Part shown: piece by piece, positions 23,416 to 34,785 of the stretch
Numbering within the stretch: the stretch's first letter is position 1
Layout: each line of letters opens with the position of its first letter
NCBI GenBank assembly: GCA_018873225.1
Contig: JAEILZ010000010.1
Coordinates: forward strand, 124,001-188,000
DNA from: [Phialemoniopsis] sp. UDSM-2020
Taxonomy: Eukaryota > Ascomycota > Sordariomycetes > Thyridiales > Thyridiaceae
Reading direction: 5' to 3'
DNA length: 64,000 bases
Program-made: the position numbers and the translations under genes
Notes under the pieces: model-generated
Databases searched by the model: none
What the model was told of the DNA's origin: nothing
The model's input: the letters and a program-made list of their open reading frames with translations, nothing else

Positions 23416-24597
23416 GGTGGCCCTTGGGGTGTGAGCCGGCTAGCTGAGCAGTAACCAGGCCGGGCCTGTTCTCATGATGTGGTCCCTTTCAGACTCATAA
23501 GATCAAGGTTTGGCGCGCGCCTCGCAGTTTCACAGTGGCCTACTTGAAGGTATTGAGGCACTGTCTAGCGACTGTAAGCATATCTCGCTTTCCCCGATAT
23601 CAGCACCTTATTTTGACGAGGGCGCGCGCGTGAGAGGGAGAGCGTGTCTAGATGGATGTACGTCACTTGTTGGGCAGTCGGTCGCTTGTCTTGCTTGGCC
23701 TTAAGCGACGGGATTCAGAAAAGAGGGCAGCACTGACGCGCGCAATGCGAGCCCTGTAAAATGTGGCTGTGCCCCGTTTTGGATTGTGAATTCCGTAGTG
23801 CCAAGAATAGGCTCAACCTAAACCCCACCTCGCCGCGCCTACGGGGTGTGCATTCGTCGTTGGCGGATGTCTGTCTGCCGCCAAGAGACAGAGGGAGCGC
23901 AAATATCTCCTTTGACGCGCGCGCGGTGATCCTCACTCTTTGTCAGCCCCCGGTCACCATCACGGAAAGGGGGAGGGACTCCGAAAGGAGTGCCTGGGTG
24001 GAGTGAGGGCCGGAAAGATGGAGAGATAGGCAGCGGAATACGATAAACACCTGGTACTGGTAGGGCTCGGCAGCCGGACGGGGGAGCCCAAAAGGGTTAC
24101 ATTTGGCAGGCCATCCCGACGTGGTGGTCGCTTTGATGACCTTGCAATAGCGATCGACAGGGCTGGCCGCCGGCATTGGTCCAGACCTTCCCCGGGGCTT
24201 CTCCTACGGTACTGGAAGGCCACCTGCATCGTCATCATCAGCTTCACTGCTTGTAACACCATCACCACCTATCACCTCCGTAAATCAGCGTGAACCATAT
24301 CGTCACGCACACTTGCAAATGGATTGCTCCATGAGTGATCTCAATTGTCCATTTTTGATGTCATGCCATTGGTATGATGAGTCTTCCGTGTAACACCGTG
24401 GCCAAATGCAAAGCCTGCCAAAAACCCCAACGCAGAAGTTTGTTCCCGTTGTTGACTCTCCTCCGCCGGCTTCCCCAAACCCTTTTGGGACCATTAAGTC
24501 TCTTTATTTAATTTTTCGAGATCCTCTTGGCAAGCCCAGACACCCCCCCGCATCATCATGTCGTATCCCCTTTGCTCCTCCAAATGCGATAACCACT
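23416..24597. other. Intergenic region, promoter of Zn2Cys6 gene and 3' flank of uL14
   Basis: About 1.2 kb with no supported gene. It contains several alternating GCGCGC runs (near 23515, 23620, 23735 and 23918). I see no RNA gene. Confidence 0.45.
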
Positions 24598-25706
24598 TTA
24601 CATGACGACACCGGAGTTGCTGGCAATACGGGGCCACAGCTCAGCAGCCTCCTTGCCGACGGGGCCGGTGATGGCAGAGCCCTTCATCTCACCCTTGGGG
24701 TTGACGATCTGCGCAGAGGTATTGTTAGTCTTCTGTCCATGCGTAACGTAGTGGGAATGCCGCGACGGGAGATCTGGCGAGGGTCGTTGGGACAAAAAGG
24801 AGGCAGCGTATTCCACCACCATCCCCTCATTCAGGTGATAATGTGCGTGGAAACCACGACAGGTCCTCCAGCATCACATCACCCCCGTCTCGACGTCCCA
24901 GATATCCCTAGCAGATCTCCCCTTCGCAGTATCCCTCGTTCGTCGTTGGCGGAGCGGCGGGTAAAAACTTACGACACCAGCGTTGTCCTCGAAGTACAGG
25001 AAGACACCGTCGGTGCGCTTCCAGGGCTTGGACTGGCGGACGATGACGGCGGGGTGGACCTTCTTCCTCAGCTCGGGCTTTCCCTTCTTGACAGTGGCCA
25101 TGACCATGTCACCGACACCGCCGGCGGGCAGGCGGTTCAACCGGGCACCGATACCCTTGACGGAGATGATGTACAGGTTGCGAGCACCAGAGTTGTCGGC
25201 GCAGTTCATGATGGCACCACTAGAGTAGAGAGACAAATGTTAGTTTTGGCCCTGTCGCATTCTTTCATCCGTGTCGCGATCGTTTCGTTTTCGAGATCGC
25301 TCGATGAACGGTTCGTCTGGAGGGAAACGTACACTGGGAGACCCAGGGTCATCTTGAGCTTGCCACCGGGGGCACCACGACTGTGAGAAGAGTTCTGTCA
25401 GCGAAAATTCTCCATTTCCTCCTTGTTGTCCCACGCCCGATCGATCCAAACGAATGACGGTATTCCGAAGCTGAGCACGACGAGCATTTCCATTCCAACA
25501 AAGAGTCGCATTGTTGCCGCAAATTGTCGTTCTGCCGGATTTTCTACCCACAAAGCTGTCGCCCACGGTCTTTTCCCAGCTCTTGAACATTCCCAGCTTC
25601 GCCCACCCCGCCCATGCTCGTCGTGCCCAGTCGAAATCGTCGTGTGTAATGGAAGAATCGGTCGCAGACAATCGGACAGAGGTTCGACTTACGAAAGCTT
25701 GGCCAT
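24598..25706 (-). CDS. RPL23: Ribosomal protein uL14 (60S L23)
   Basis: Four exons on the minus strand (25706-25693, 25380-25333, 25219-24973, 24708-24598) give 139 aa, the exact eukaryotic length. The first exon is only 14 bp (MAKL plus two bases). Conserved segments are [60 protein letters not shown] and the C-terminal [13 protein letters not shown]. The protein sits at the subunit interface of the large ribosomal subunit, binding 25S rRNA next to uL3 and eL24. A large first intron (312 bp), as here, is common in fungal ribosomal protein genes and often affects expression. The gene is intact and a strong marker for the window. Confidence 0.97.
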
Positions 25707-26162
25707 TGCTGCTGATTTGGTTGGGTTGACGGAAAACGAATGGTTTCTCGATCAAAGGGTGCGTGGATGTTGAGATTCGGGAATTCCAACCTAAGCAAAT
25801 TTTGAAAAGGCGGGCGAACTTTTTTTTGGACAAGTGTGGGACGAAAACCCTACCCAGCCGAGTGCAGGTCACGTGTTTGACTGATTTGAACCTCAAAAAA
25901 TCTGTGAAATCTTGGCACTTTCCTTTTTCCTTCCCAAGTGGGGCCGATGGTTTCTCGCCTGTTTGGGGGAGCCACGGACAAATGTGGGGCTCTGGCTTCC
26001 CGGGGCCGGCTTCTTTCTCTCAAGTCATTCTCAGTGCCGGTAGCAACACTGCATGCAGTCTAGCATTGATATTATGGTGATCTCACCATGGGAGGTCGTG
26101 TAGATACAATGTGCTTAGGAAAAGGGTGTTCAAGACAAGACAAGCATGTCATGTCATCCCCT
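25707..26162. other. Promoter region of uL14
   Basis: Upstream DNA of the ribosomal protein gene and 3' flank of the S9 peptidase. No other feature is recognised. Confidence 0.5.
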
Positions 26163-28172
26163 CTACCCGACATGCTTCTTCACAAAAGCCACCACCCGCG
26201 TCAACATGTCCGCAATGTGCCCCCTCTCCCGGAACCAGTGATCCTCTCGCGGATAGGTCACCATCTCAAACGGCAATCCAGCCTCCTCGAGCGCCCGCCG
26301 GAACGCCCAAGCCTGCGACACCGGCACCCGCGTGTCCGCCGCCCCGTGCAGCATCAGCACGGCCGGTATCCGCCCGTCCTCGGCAGCCTTCTTGAACCCC
26401 CACAACGGCGCCGCCCGACGTACCCTCCTCTCCTCCTCCAGCGCCTTTTTCTCATCATTTTCGTTTCCGTCAAACAGATTACCCCTCCATGCTGCCCGCT
26501 TGATGAATTCGGCCTGCTCATACCCGATATCCGATGTCAAGACCATGGCATCCGGGTCCGTGATCCCGGCGCCCGGTATCACCCCCTTGAATCGCCACCC
26601 AAACCCGTGCTCCCCATTGCGCACGGCCGCCAGGTACGAGATGTACCCGCCCTGCGACCAGCCCATCGCCACGAGTCTTTCTTTATCCGCCAGCCCGCGC
26701 CGCACGGCATCCTGCGTCGCGGCCACAACGTCCACCTCGTCGTACATACCGGCCCCGCCGAAGCTGTACGAAGCGAAGCGTTCGCCGCGGCCGCTGCTGC
26801 CGCGGTAGTTGGGCAGCAGCACGCCGAAGCCCTCTGAGAGCAACAGCGGGATGGCCGAAAAGGAGACGTCGAGGATGTCGAACGCCGGAGCGACGCGGCA
26901 GTACGGCCCGCCGTGGATGAGCACCACCGTCGGCAGAGGCGAGTTCTTCACAGCACGGCTGTTCGTAGGCGTGAGGTAAATGCTGTCCAACGTCTCCTTG
27001 CCGTCAAGCGTGGAGCACTGTAGATTGGTCCATGTGCAGAATTCTTCGTAACCGGCCAGGCTCGCCCCGTGGTCCGAGAGCTGCGTTTTGGCGCCGGAAG
27101 CCTTGATGGCGAAAACCTCCATCGGCGTGTTGAAGTCGCCCTGTGAGGCCACGAGCACGTCCTCGCCGCCCTCGACGCAAGACGCGTCGAACTTGCTCGT
27201 GACCTTGTTTGTCCCCAGCACCAATCTGCCGCTCAGCAGCCGGAAGTGATCTTCAAGTCCATGCTCGACGCGCACGATTACCTCGCCGTGGCAGCCCTTG
27301 AGCAAGGCCTGCGCACAGTCCGCCTCGCCGTGCGCGACCTTTCTGTAGGTACTGTCTGTTTTCAGGTCCATAGCGTACACCGCGAGCCCCGTGAGCGAGA
27401 CCTGCGGTTCGTTGAACGCCAAGAAACATACCGCCGACCCGGTGTAGGTCAGGTTCCAGGCCGCGCGCGGCACGCAGCATACCTCGCGTGCCTGCCTGGT
27501 CGCCACGTTAATGACGGAGATAGTCGCGCCGTGCAGCCAGCAGCTTTCAGGGTGAGGGGTGCGCGTCGTGGTGAAGGCGATTTCGGACCCGTCGTCGCTC
27601 CACGCGAACTCGCCCACACTAGCTTTGTGCTCGAAGATGGCCTCGATCTTGCCCGTGGCGATATCCAGTAGGTACAGGTGAGCATACTGCCAGTCCTCGC
27701 CCCAGATGACGGCGTCGACCTTCGCCTTCTTCTTTTCCCTTTCCTCTGGAGTCTTCTCGGGTGTCTTTACAAACGCGATGAATTTGCCGTCTGGGCTGAA
27801 CTCAAAGTTGGATACCCGTTGTTCATTGGTCTCTGGCGTGAGTGCCCTAGGCTGGCCTTTTGTCTCTAGTCCGGATATCTCCTGCAGGTAGATCACACAC
27901 GTCTTGCCCGGGTCCCCCGCTCTGTCAGATAGGTAAGCAATGTGCTTTCCGTCGGGCGACCAGCGCGGCAGGCGGTCGTTTCGAGACCCGTCCGTCAGCT
28001 TCCGCGCCGACTTGGCCTCGTTCATCTGCGCGATCCATAGTGTCGAGAGCAGGTTGTCGCCCACTCTGTGGTATTGCTTGAGGCTCGTGGTGTATACCAC
28101 CCGCTTGCCTTCGGGTGAGATCCGGATATCCCGGGGGATCTGGAGATCGAGTACCTTCTCTAGGAGGCTCAT
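26163..28172 (-). CDS. S9 prolyl-oligopeptidase-family serine peptidase
   Basis: A single exon of 669 aa. The N-terminal half has repeated beta-propeller-type motifs (RWSPDGKHIAYLSD, EFSPDGKFIAFVK, WSDDGSEIAFTTT). The C-terminal alpha/beta-hydrolase domain has HGGPYCR (oxyanion region), Ser506 in GWSQGGY, Asp613 in GAADTRVP and His645 in REDHWFRERGH. This is the acylaminoacyl-peptidase/dipeptidyl-peptidase-5 branch of family S9. No signal peptide is present, which favours a cytosolic acylaminoacyl-peptidase-like role over secreted DPP5. The frame stays open for 74 codons upstream, but the conserved start MSLLEKVLDLQIPRDIRIS at 28172 is typical, so I place the start there. Confidence 0.92.
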   Translation of the reverse strand: MSLLEKVLDLQIPRDIRISPEGKRVVYTTSLKQYHRVGDNLLSTLWIAQMNEAKSARKLTDGSRNDRLPRWSPDGKHIAYLSDRAGDPGKTCVIYLQEISGLETKGQPRALTPETNEQRVSNFEFSPDGKFIAFVKTPEKTPEEREKKKAKVDAVIWGEDWQYAHLYLLDIATGKIEAIFEHKASVGEFAWSDDGSEIAFTTTRTPHPESCWLHGATISVINVATRQAREVCCVPRAAWNLTYTGSAVCFLAFNEPQVSLTGLAVYAMDLKTDSTYRKVAHGEADCAQALLKGCHGEVIVRVEHGLEDHFRLLSGRLVLGTNKVTSKFDASCVEGGEDVLVASQGDFNTPMEVFAIKASGAKTQLSDHGASLAGYEEFCTWTNLQCSTLDGKETLDSIYLTPTNSRAVKNSPLPTVVLIHGGPYCRVAPAFDILDVSFSAIPLLLSEGFGVLLPNYRGSSGRGERFASYSFGGAGMYDEVDVVAATQDAVRRGLADKERLVAMGWSQGGYISYLAAVRNGEHGFGWRFKGVIPGAGITDPDAMVLTSDIGYEQAEFIKRAAWRGNLFDGNENDEKKALEEERRVRRAAPLWGFKKAAEDGRIPAVLMLHGAADTRVPVSQAWAFRRALEEAGLPFEMVTYPREDHWFRERGHIADMLTRVVAFVKKHVG

Positions 28173-28641
28173 CTTGTAGTAAATGTGTGCAGAAAGAAAA
28201 TAAAATCTACCAACAATCACGGCTGTCTCGATGATTATCAAGCGTAGAGGAAGGATGAGGAGTTTAAGCAGTGTCGTTTGCTGCGAGGTGTGCTGCCTGG
28301 TGGGGTGAAGTCGATGGTGATCACGGAAGTGGGGAAAACGATGCGTCCTCACTGACGACCACCATCGATCAGCCCGCGCGTCGACGACTTGCATGTCGAA
28401 ACACTTGCCTGTTTGGGAATGTCACAAATGAACAGGAGTCGTGCATGGATTGAAAGGAGAATTTCATCATAACGGCTACATAAAACTAATGCAGCGCTTT
28501 TGTATATCTCGTTATTCCGTCAAAGTGCACGGAGGGTTCCTCTTGATGGTGGCTTGGGTCAAGGCCCAGTAGACGGGCGAACGTATCCTCGAACCAAGCT
28601 CGTGTTGGCTTGGAACGACTTGGGGCAAGATTGAACAATCA
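28173..28641. other. Intergenic region upstream of the S9 peptidase
   Basis: Promoter of the minus-strand peptidase and 3' flank of the CCCH gene. No other feature was seen. Confidence 0.5.
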
Positions 28642-30170
28642 CTATTTGTTAATCTGTTCTTCGGTTCCATCCTCGTAGGCACGGATGGCCGGGGTCTGTT
28701 TTCAACTCCATTAGCATCGAAGACATGTCGCAATGGTAGGAAACTCACAAGCTTGACATGATGCGTGTCTGCGAACCGGCACTTATGCTGGTTGTCGCAA
28801 TTCCGTCCATATCGGCAGTGGTGGCCGTATGGGCAGTTGATATCCCGGCAGTCGGTCATCTTATAGCAGCGCAGTCCGCGAGACTTGTGCTTGAGCACAA
28901 GCTGCTCGGAAGGGTTAACACGCTCGCCATGGAGATAAGCGCACTCGTCTTCGTCTGGGCAGGTGCCCGATATATGGTAATTGTTGCAGAGCCGTCCATG
29001 GAGTGCAGCTCTCTCATTCAAGCGTTTCGTCACGGCTGGGTCTGACCGCATCAGCGGCTCGTCGAGGCGCTCGCGGTCGACATTCAGGACGAGGAACTTT
29101 GGTGGCTTGGGCTTCTTGGTCGGAGCGATATCGATAACCTTGTTCTCACTCTTAACTTTACCAGCAATGGCGTAACTTCCCGTAGATGAGGCCCGCTCAG
29201 ACGTGGTTCGCTTGGTAAGAACAGTTGGTGAGGCTGGAGAAATTGGTGTAGTCGGAATAGAGACAGGGCCCTTGTCGGGCAGCGGCTCGGAACGAAACAC
29301 TTCCTCAAAAGTGGCGCGAGGGAATCGAAGCTTTTGGAAGCCTGGGCCAGCTGGAGTAGTTTCGAGTAGAGTAAGCTTGGAAGCGATGGCAACTTCGAGT
29401 TCATAAGGCTTTAAGACGGGAAGGTATCCATTATCGTGGCAGGGCCCGAAAATAATATGGCGGCACTGCGCATTGCGAATCATGACACGCAGCATCTCTC
29501 GAATCTTATGGTCAGCCTGCTCCTTGCCGGAGCCAACGTCAACAAAGCAGAATAGCGGCTGGGTGCGTCCAAAAGCCCTGGCAAAGTTGGCAAGGTCGCT
29601 CGTAGAATTGATGAGGTCGATGCTCTGTAACTTTCTCGATAGACCATCCTGATTGAGGACAACCTGGACGACGATGTTCCAGGACTCGACATTGGTGTCG
29701 GCATAGACCTCTTTAAGATGCTTCTTAATGGCTGACTGTAGTAAATGAGCGGCCTGGGCACCGCCGGCATCGCCCTGGGCGATCAAGTCCTCGCGAAAAA
29801 TAGCTCCATCGCCGTCGATGATTGCATATACCATGGGATTAGATTCCTGTCACATGGAAATTGTCAGTCTGGTGGTTATCTCATCAAGGACACGAAGCTG
29901 ATTTGGGGGATCCTGATCTGGATGACTCACTGTTACATGTTTGATCTCGGTCAAATTGGTCTTTGCTTCAGTGGCCCGTTTGTGCCACATGCGTCGCGAA
30001 GTGACCTCATTCTCGAGATCGTCGCATTTCTGCTGATATTGCTCCAGGAGATGCGTGTATCTGCTCACTAACTCGGTGACCATCTCCTCTCGGTCGTGGT
30101 CTGCTTGACGAAATGAGATAAGACGAGCCCAGTAGGCTGAGCCGTCAGTGAAGCCCGGCGGGATGCTCAT
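28642..30170 (-). CDS. CCCH zinc-finger protein with coiled coil and NYN-like domain
   Basis: Exons 30170-29931, 29846-28749 and 28695-28642 encode 463 aa. Residues about 20-75 form a charged heptad-like stretch (coiled coil). The next domain begins MVYAIIDGDGAIFREDL and contains FCFVDVGSGKEQADHKI and HIIFGPCHDNGYLPVLKPY. The spaced acidic residues resemble a NYN/PIN-type nuclease fold, which I infer. A canonical C-x8-C-x5-C-x3-H finger (CNNYHISGTCPDEDECAYLH) follows, then two more Cys/His-rich units (CYKMTDCRDINCPYGHHC, CDNQHKC). The protein is probably RNA-binding and may act in mRNA turnover. The short last exon gives the ending AYEDGTEEQINK; reading through the intron would replace it with unrelated sequence. 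Confidence 0.87.
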
Positions 30171-31219
30171 GCTGGGCGAGGTTGTTTGATCTGTTTGTGC
30201 GTGAGATTTAGGAGTGGCTCATGGCGGCCTAAAAGCTGAGCGGTGTGCTGGGGGTGATGCGTCTGGTAACAAGGGGCAAAGGGCGGAGAAGCTGGCAAAG
30301 ATAAAAGCGATGCGATGAGTGTCGATGTGGATCTAGGTGCGATCGGGTTCATTCGACCAGGTATCTAGGCACCGGAATGGATGGTAAAAGTGAGGTGAAG
30401 CTCACTCAGAAAAGAGTTCAACCTTGCATGTTGTTTGCTGCATGTGTGGAGGGGTATTCCGGCGATGAAATGACCCAATGAAATTTGAGCACGTCCTACA
30501 GGGGGGAGAGAGCTTGGGCCCCGGCCGTTTGTTGCCTTCAGGGGTGGTACTAGCGCTGCCGATGGCCTTCCACGGTGTCAGGATTGTCAGCAGATAAGAT
30601 CCGAGGATTGATGACTGGACGACTAGTTACCGTCCTAGGATGCGAAGCACCGAAAGACAGCACTTTGTAGATTTCAATGATATCTTGCTACCTGAGAATA
30701 CATGCTGCATGCTATGATATTCTTGGATGGCATCGAAGCGTAAATTGACCGCAACCTTGCGCCAGCCCCTGATGGTTTCTTGCAAGTGTATTGCCCACCA
30801 ATCACGTCCAACAAGATCCGTAGAAACCCCGAACAACTCTGAGCTCCATCTTGGCTTCCTTGCCATGTACCTCTTTGATGGTGGCCTCGTGTGGATGGCA
30901 GCGATGTTCCCTTCCTTGATAGCCGTGGTCAAGTGCCTGATCACCGTCGAAGATCCTCGCCACCTCGAGACTCATTCCCTTGGTGCAATAACATCCACTT
31001 TATCAATCCCGGTACGTGGACCGAGACACGTCGGCTCCCCATAGTCGATCTAATTATCCCAAGGAGCCACGTTGTTGTCTTTCAGGGGTGATCGAGCATA
31101 GATCGCCAGACTCTAAAACCCATCTTGCCATCATACACGGCCATGACAGTCTTTGAGCTAAGCGCACGCTTCGAGGAGATTCGTGCGGCTCTGTGCCGAG
31201 AGCTGGTTCAAGTATGTCG
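30171..31219. other. Intergenic region with an unassigned open frame
   Basis: Promoter of the CCCH gene, then about 700 bp with no assigned gene. A minus-strand frame at 30627-30944 (105 codons, no ATG at its 5' end) reads like protein in places (STDLVGRDWWAIHLQETI), but I could not find its other exons. It may be a gene remnant or a missed exon. Confidence 0.4.
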
Positions 31220-32193
31220 TCAAGATTCTAGTTGCTGAAGCCCTGCCATCTGGTAACTTAGCTGAGCATATGCGGATGAACCGGCGTATGGCATATTGCA
31301 GTCCTTGATGCGAGGGCAGTCGGGGAAGCAGCCAGGGACTATAGGATTCGAGAAGGCCATGCCCAAGGGGTCATCAACGAATCGCATTCCAAGCACAGCG
31401 AAGATACAGGTCGACCAGAGCGTCTGCCCTCGTGGTAGCGTGGACTGGATCGTGCCATGTATGACGCCTGCTTTGACAAGTTGATAGAGGAATTGGGTTC
31501 TGTTTTGAAGAGATGATTAGTAAAGTCTAGCTGAAACAAAGTCGTACGGACGACAGAAAAAAGGCGGATGAATGCTTACATGAAGTCGCGGGATCCTCGA
31601 AAGATGTCGTTTAGAACCGTGAACGCAAAAGTCTGCAGCCGCCGACTGGTCAGAATGGCAAGAAAGTAGTTGAGAGAGACGCCATTGGTGATCTTCAGCG
31701 TGCAGGTACGAGACATCTCTGCCGTCTGGTATAGCATATCGAATGGCTGGACCAAGACTTTGCCGGGCTGCGCCGGAAATCGACCCACCCATATCGGATC
31801 AGCAAGCAAGTCGGGGGTGACTCGAATACGGACCCCGAGACAATCAGAACGAGGTATGTTCAATACCAACTTGAGCGCAACGTCGTTGGAGAGCTCATTC
31901 TCGACGCTGACAATCTCGCCGCTCAAGTTTCTGGTGTCGAATTCAACCGTGACTTCGCTGACAATGGATGCAAGCAATTCTCTCGGCATGCCTACTGTCC
32001 CAAGTCGAGTGATGTTATAGCCCTCTGCAGGGACTAGGTGTTCGAGAACGTTGACTTCTTGAGCTGAAATAGACGGTACACAGAGGGCGAGGGGGAGTGA
32101 TTTTGGCGGAAGACGGAGCGTGGGTTGAGTTGGCTCAGGCCGTTGGTGGGTCTTTTTGCCCTTCGAGGGGCGTTTGCTCTGAGTCTGGCCCAT
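31220..32193 (-). CDS. RDW-intron family member 2, predicted N-myristoylated
   Basis: Exons 32193-31580 and 31499-31220 give 297 aa. The N-terminus MGQTQSKRPSKGKK has Gly2, Ser6 and following basic residues, the pattern for N-myristoylation and membrane attachment; no other member in this window has it. Family features are NELSNDVALKLVL, a strand KVLVQPF, SRTC, FAF and GSRDF, then a phase-2 intron. The second exon opens TQFLYQLVKAGVIHG and contains the block LGMRFVDDPLG. The C-terminal extension is Cys- and Pro-containing (VPGCFPDCPRIKDCNMP) and lacks the GHFEEY block of members 3 and 5. The ATG is the first in frame. Function unknown. Confidence 0.72.
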
Positions 32194-32825
32194 TTTGGTA
32201 CATCTTTCAGTGGGATATGAAATGAATATGCGTGACAATATCGGGAAACTGGATAGATTTGCTTGTTGCTAGGGTCAGAAACGAAGGAAAGAACCGATAA
32301 AAATACTTGAATATGTTAAGAATGGTGGTAGTGACACAAGTGCCGTGATTCAAGGCCTGGCAATTGAATGAGATAGAGAGGCAACTCGGACATCGTTGCG
32401 CTCGTCACGGCCATCACTTATTACGCGCTTAATTTTATCGGTAGTTCCAATCGAGAGATCAAGCTTGGTATCATGCTAAGAGACATGACTGTCTGCCAGT
32501 AGAGCGTTGCGTGGATCGCGGATTGGCCATATATGATCTGCTGACGATGGAGATGGGCCTTTCCACCCACTGAAAAGGGGAAAACCCCTCAAAATCCCAT
32601 GTCATAGCATCTGTCGCAAAGATTGGCAATGTTTTCCGGAATCAATTCAAGCGTTCTATACATTCTATAGGTAAAATCTCCAGAAGTCTACGAGGCGAAA
32701 TCATTTCCAGGGAGGCAAGCAAGCTCCCAGACTAGGGCCCTTCTCGGTCGTTAGTCCGTCGTCTTGTGGTGTAGAGCAATCCATTCCGCGCCGTGTCAGT
32801 CACGGTCATTGTACACAGCAACAGC
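32194..32825. other. Intergenic region
   Basis: Promoter of RDW-family member 2 and 3' flank of the EF-hand gene. Nothing else was seen. Confidence 0.5.
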
Positions 32826-33624
32826 CTACAGCTCCGGGTGGGGACGTCCACTCTGACGAGGGCCCTGCTGGATCGGGCTGTCCGAGTCATCCTCAACCTG
32901 CTCCCGCATCTCGTCGACGGTGATGACTCCGTCAGAATTCTTGTCGAACCTAGTAAAGAGCACCACGCGTTAGCACGGCCCGGACCACACCACAGAACAT
33001 AATAAGGCGGTCACTCACTTGGCAAAGTACGCCTGGTAGTCCTCGTCGTCCTTGGCGCCGACAAAGCCCAAGAACTCCTCGTAAGTGAAGTGCCCCTTGC
33101 CATCCTTGTCGACCTCGGCAAAGATCTTCTCGTCACCCTCGGGGCCAGTGAAGCCGGCCTCTTCGAGGCTGGCCAGACCGACAGCCTCCGTCTCGGCGTC
33201 CATGTTCTTGAAGATGTCCTCGGTCGAAACAGACTCATCGGCCGCGCCCCTGAGCTCTGCCGAGCTGCGGAGGCTACTCTTGGTGCAGATCACGATGGGC
33301 TTGCCCGGTGCACCCACGCCCCAGCCTGGCTGATGTTAGACCTTATATGAACACAACACCACGTCGAAGTATTGGGATGACCTACAGATGGGCAAGTCCA
33401 TTCCCTTGCACTGTTCTTTGGGTTTGCAGCCTGATGGTCGCTGTGTCAGCAGAAGGTCCTATTGACAGTAATGTGCCTGGAACGAACGCACCTCCATTGC
33501 AATTGCAGCAAAAGATGTTGCATTTTCCCTTTCCACAGCAAGAAGTGAGCTTGTCCTGCTTGCAGCAGGCCATGGCGGCGGGCACGATGGCCAGAAGAAT
33601 GGCGCAGAAGGTCGAGGTCTTCAT
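32826..33624 (-). CDS. Secreted Cys-rich protein with C-terminal EF-hand pair
   Basis: Four exons (33624-33492, 33430-33386, 33325-33019, 32949-32826) give 202 aa. Residues 1-19 (MKTSTFCAILLAIVPAAMA) are a clear signal peptide. The next 60 residues hold 12 cysteines in paired and spaced arrangement (CC, CC, CNIFCCNC, CKPKEQC, ICWG, VIC), likely all disulfide-bonded. The C-terminal half has two EF-hand loops: DKDGKGHFTYEE, with a non-standard Lys at loop position 5, and DKNSDGVITVDE, which is canonical. It could bind Ca2+ outside the cell. I know of no standard family with this order. Very small second exon (45 bp) and three introns make it easy to mis-annotate as two separate short genes. An effector-like role is inference. 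Confidence 0.78.
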
Positions 33625-34785
33625 CTTGACTTGCGTGTATGGGTCTGACGACTTGAAGCGTGGAGTACTAAATAGATAGAAACGAAGAGGATAGTGTGTT
33701 AGTATATTGTGTGATCTATGTTCTCTGGGAATCTGCGGATGCTTTATATCTTTCTCTGCGGCGTATGAAGCCCGTGACAAGCCCCGAGGCGGGCGGAGTT
33801 TAATGACGATGGTGGTTTGGTCTCGGCCGCTAAGCTTCTGGTCTGGCCGAGCATCGCAGGGTCCAGGAAGCCGTGCGGGCTATGCTGTGGAACAGAAGCT
33901 TGTCTCGGGCCGGGGTAGAAGGACCCCTGATTCTGGTGCCAAGATCTCAGGGTATGCCCGATCGTGTGCTCTGTTGTTTTTGATCGCCGCTTATTGCATG
34001 GCGGGGAATCCCGTGGTGGGCATCTTTGCCGGGCTCCACTCTAAAAGCGAAGCTTTTCCAGCTGCTGAAACGGCTGACCACTAAAAGGCCCGGGGCACAT
34101 CCCTGCTAAGGTTGCATAGCTAAGCAGAGTTTACTGGCTCGGAGTTCACCGAGCAGAAAGAAAATGCCCAGCAAGAAAAGCCACTTCATTCCAAGCATCT
34201 GCAGTGCGCGGAGTTTTGACGCAGGTGCGGACATCAAATAGCCTATTTCTTGTGGAGACAAAGGTGCCCAGGAAGAATGACACCCATATGATCCGCTGGT
34301 AAGTTATGCTAGCCTTTCCTTTGGTGGGATCTCACTCAAGGCAAGCTTTGATTTCCGCCTTCTTTCTCTCCAAAAGATTGTGCGGTGTTTTCTTAGATTA
34401 CTATGAAGTGCTGATCCCCAGTTATGGGCCGTTCAGACTCCGCATCCTCACATTCTTGTCGTGACACAAGCGCCACGGTCATCATCTTTCCGTATATTGC
34501 AGCATATGAACACGTACATGGATCATAAGATCACATAAAAATGTCACAACAAGGGGCGTGGTTCAGCTCTCAGCAGCATGTGAGGATGCATCATGATGTT
34601 TGCTTCTGCCAAAAAATAAAATGTATTGCCGTTCCAAAACTGAGGAGCATGTCTGAAAGACGTTTCCTTAATACAACCCCTGATCGTTACCGCCGGACTG
34701 GGTGTAAGTGGATAGGGGCCTAGCCAGAGTATGAGGTAGGTGGCTCTTCAATGTCATGCCCTTCTTCTTCTCTTCATGCCACTGT
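33625..34785. other. Intergenic region
   Basis: Promoter of the EF-hand gene, with a TATA box on the minus strand at 33742-33748, then about 1 kb without a supported gene up to RDW-family member 3. A 125-codon plus-strand frame here has no recognisable motif. Confidence 0.45.
33742..33748 (-). promoter_or_regulatory. TATA box of the secreted EF-hand gene
   Basis: Reads TATAAAG on the minus strand, 118 bp before the ATG at 33624. Confidence 0.4.

Noticed and set aside
28173..28394. 74-codon N-terminal extension of the S9 peptidase
   Set aside because: Composition is unlike the family and the conserved start MSLLEKVLDLQIPRD follows it; it is read-through of the leader.
33382..33624. Stand-alone short secreted protein ending at 33382
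   Set aside because: It reads through an intron; the donor at 33491 and two further in-phase exons link it to the EF-hand part.
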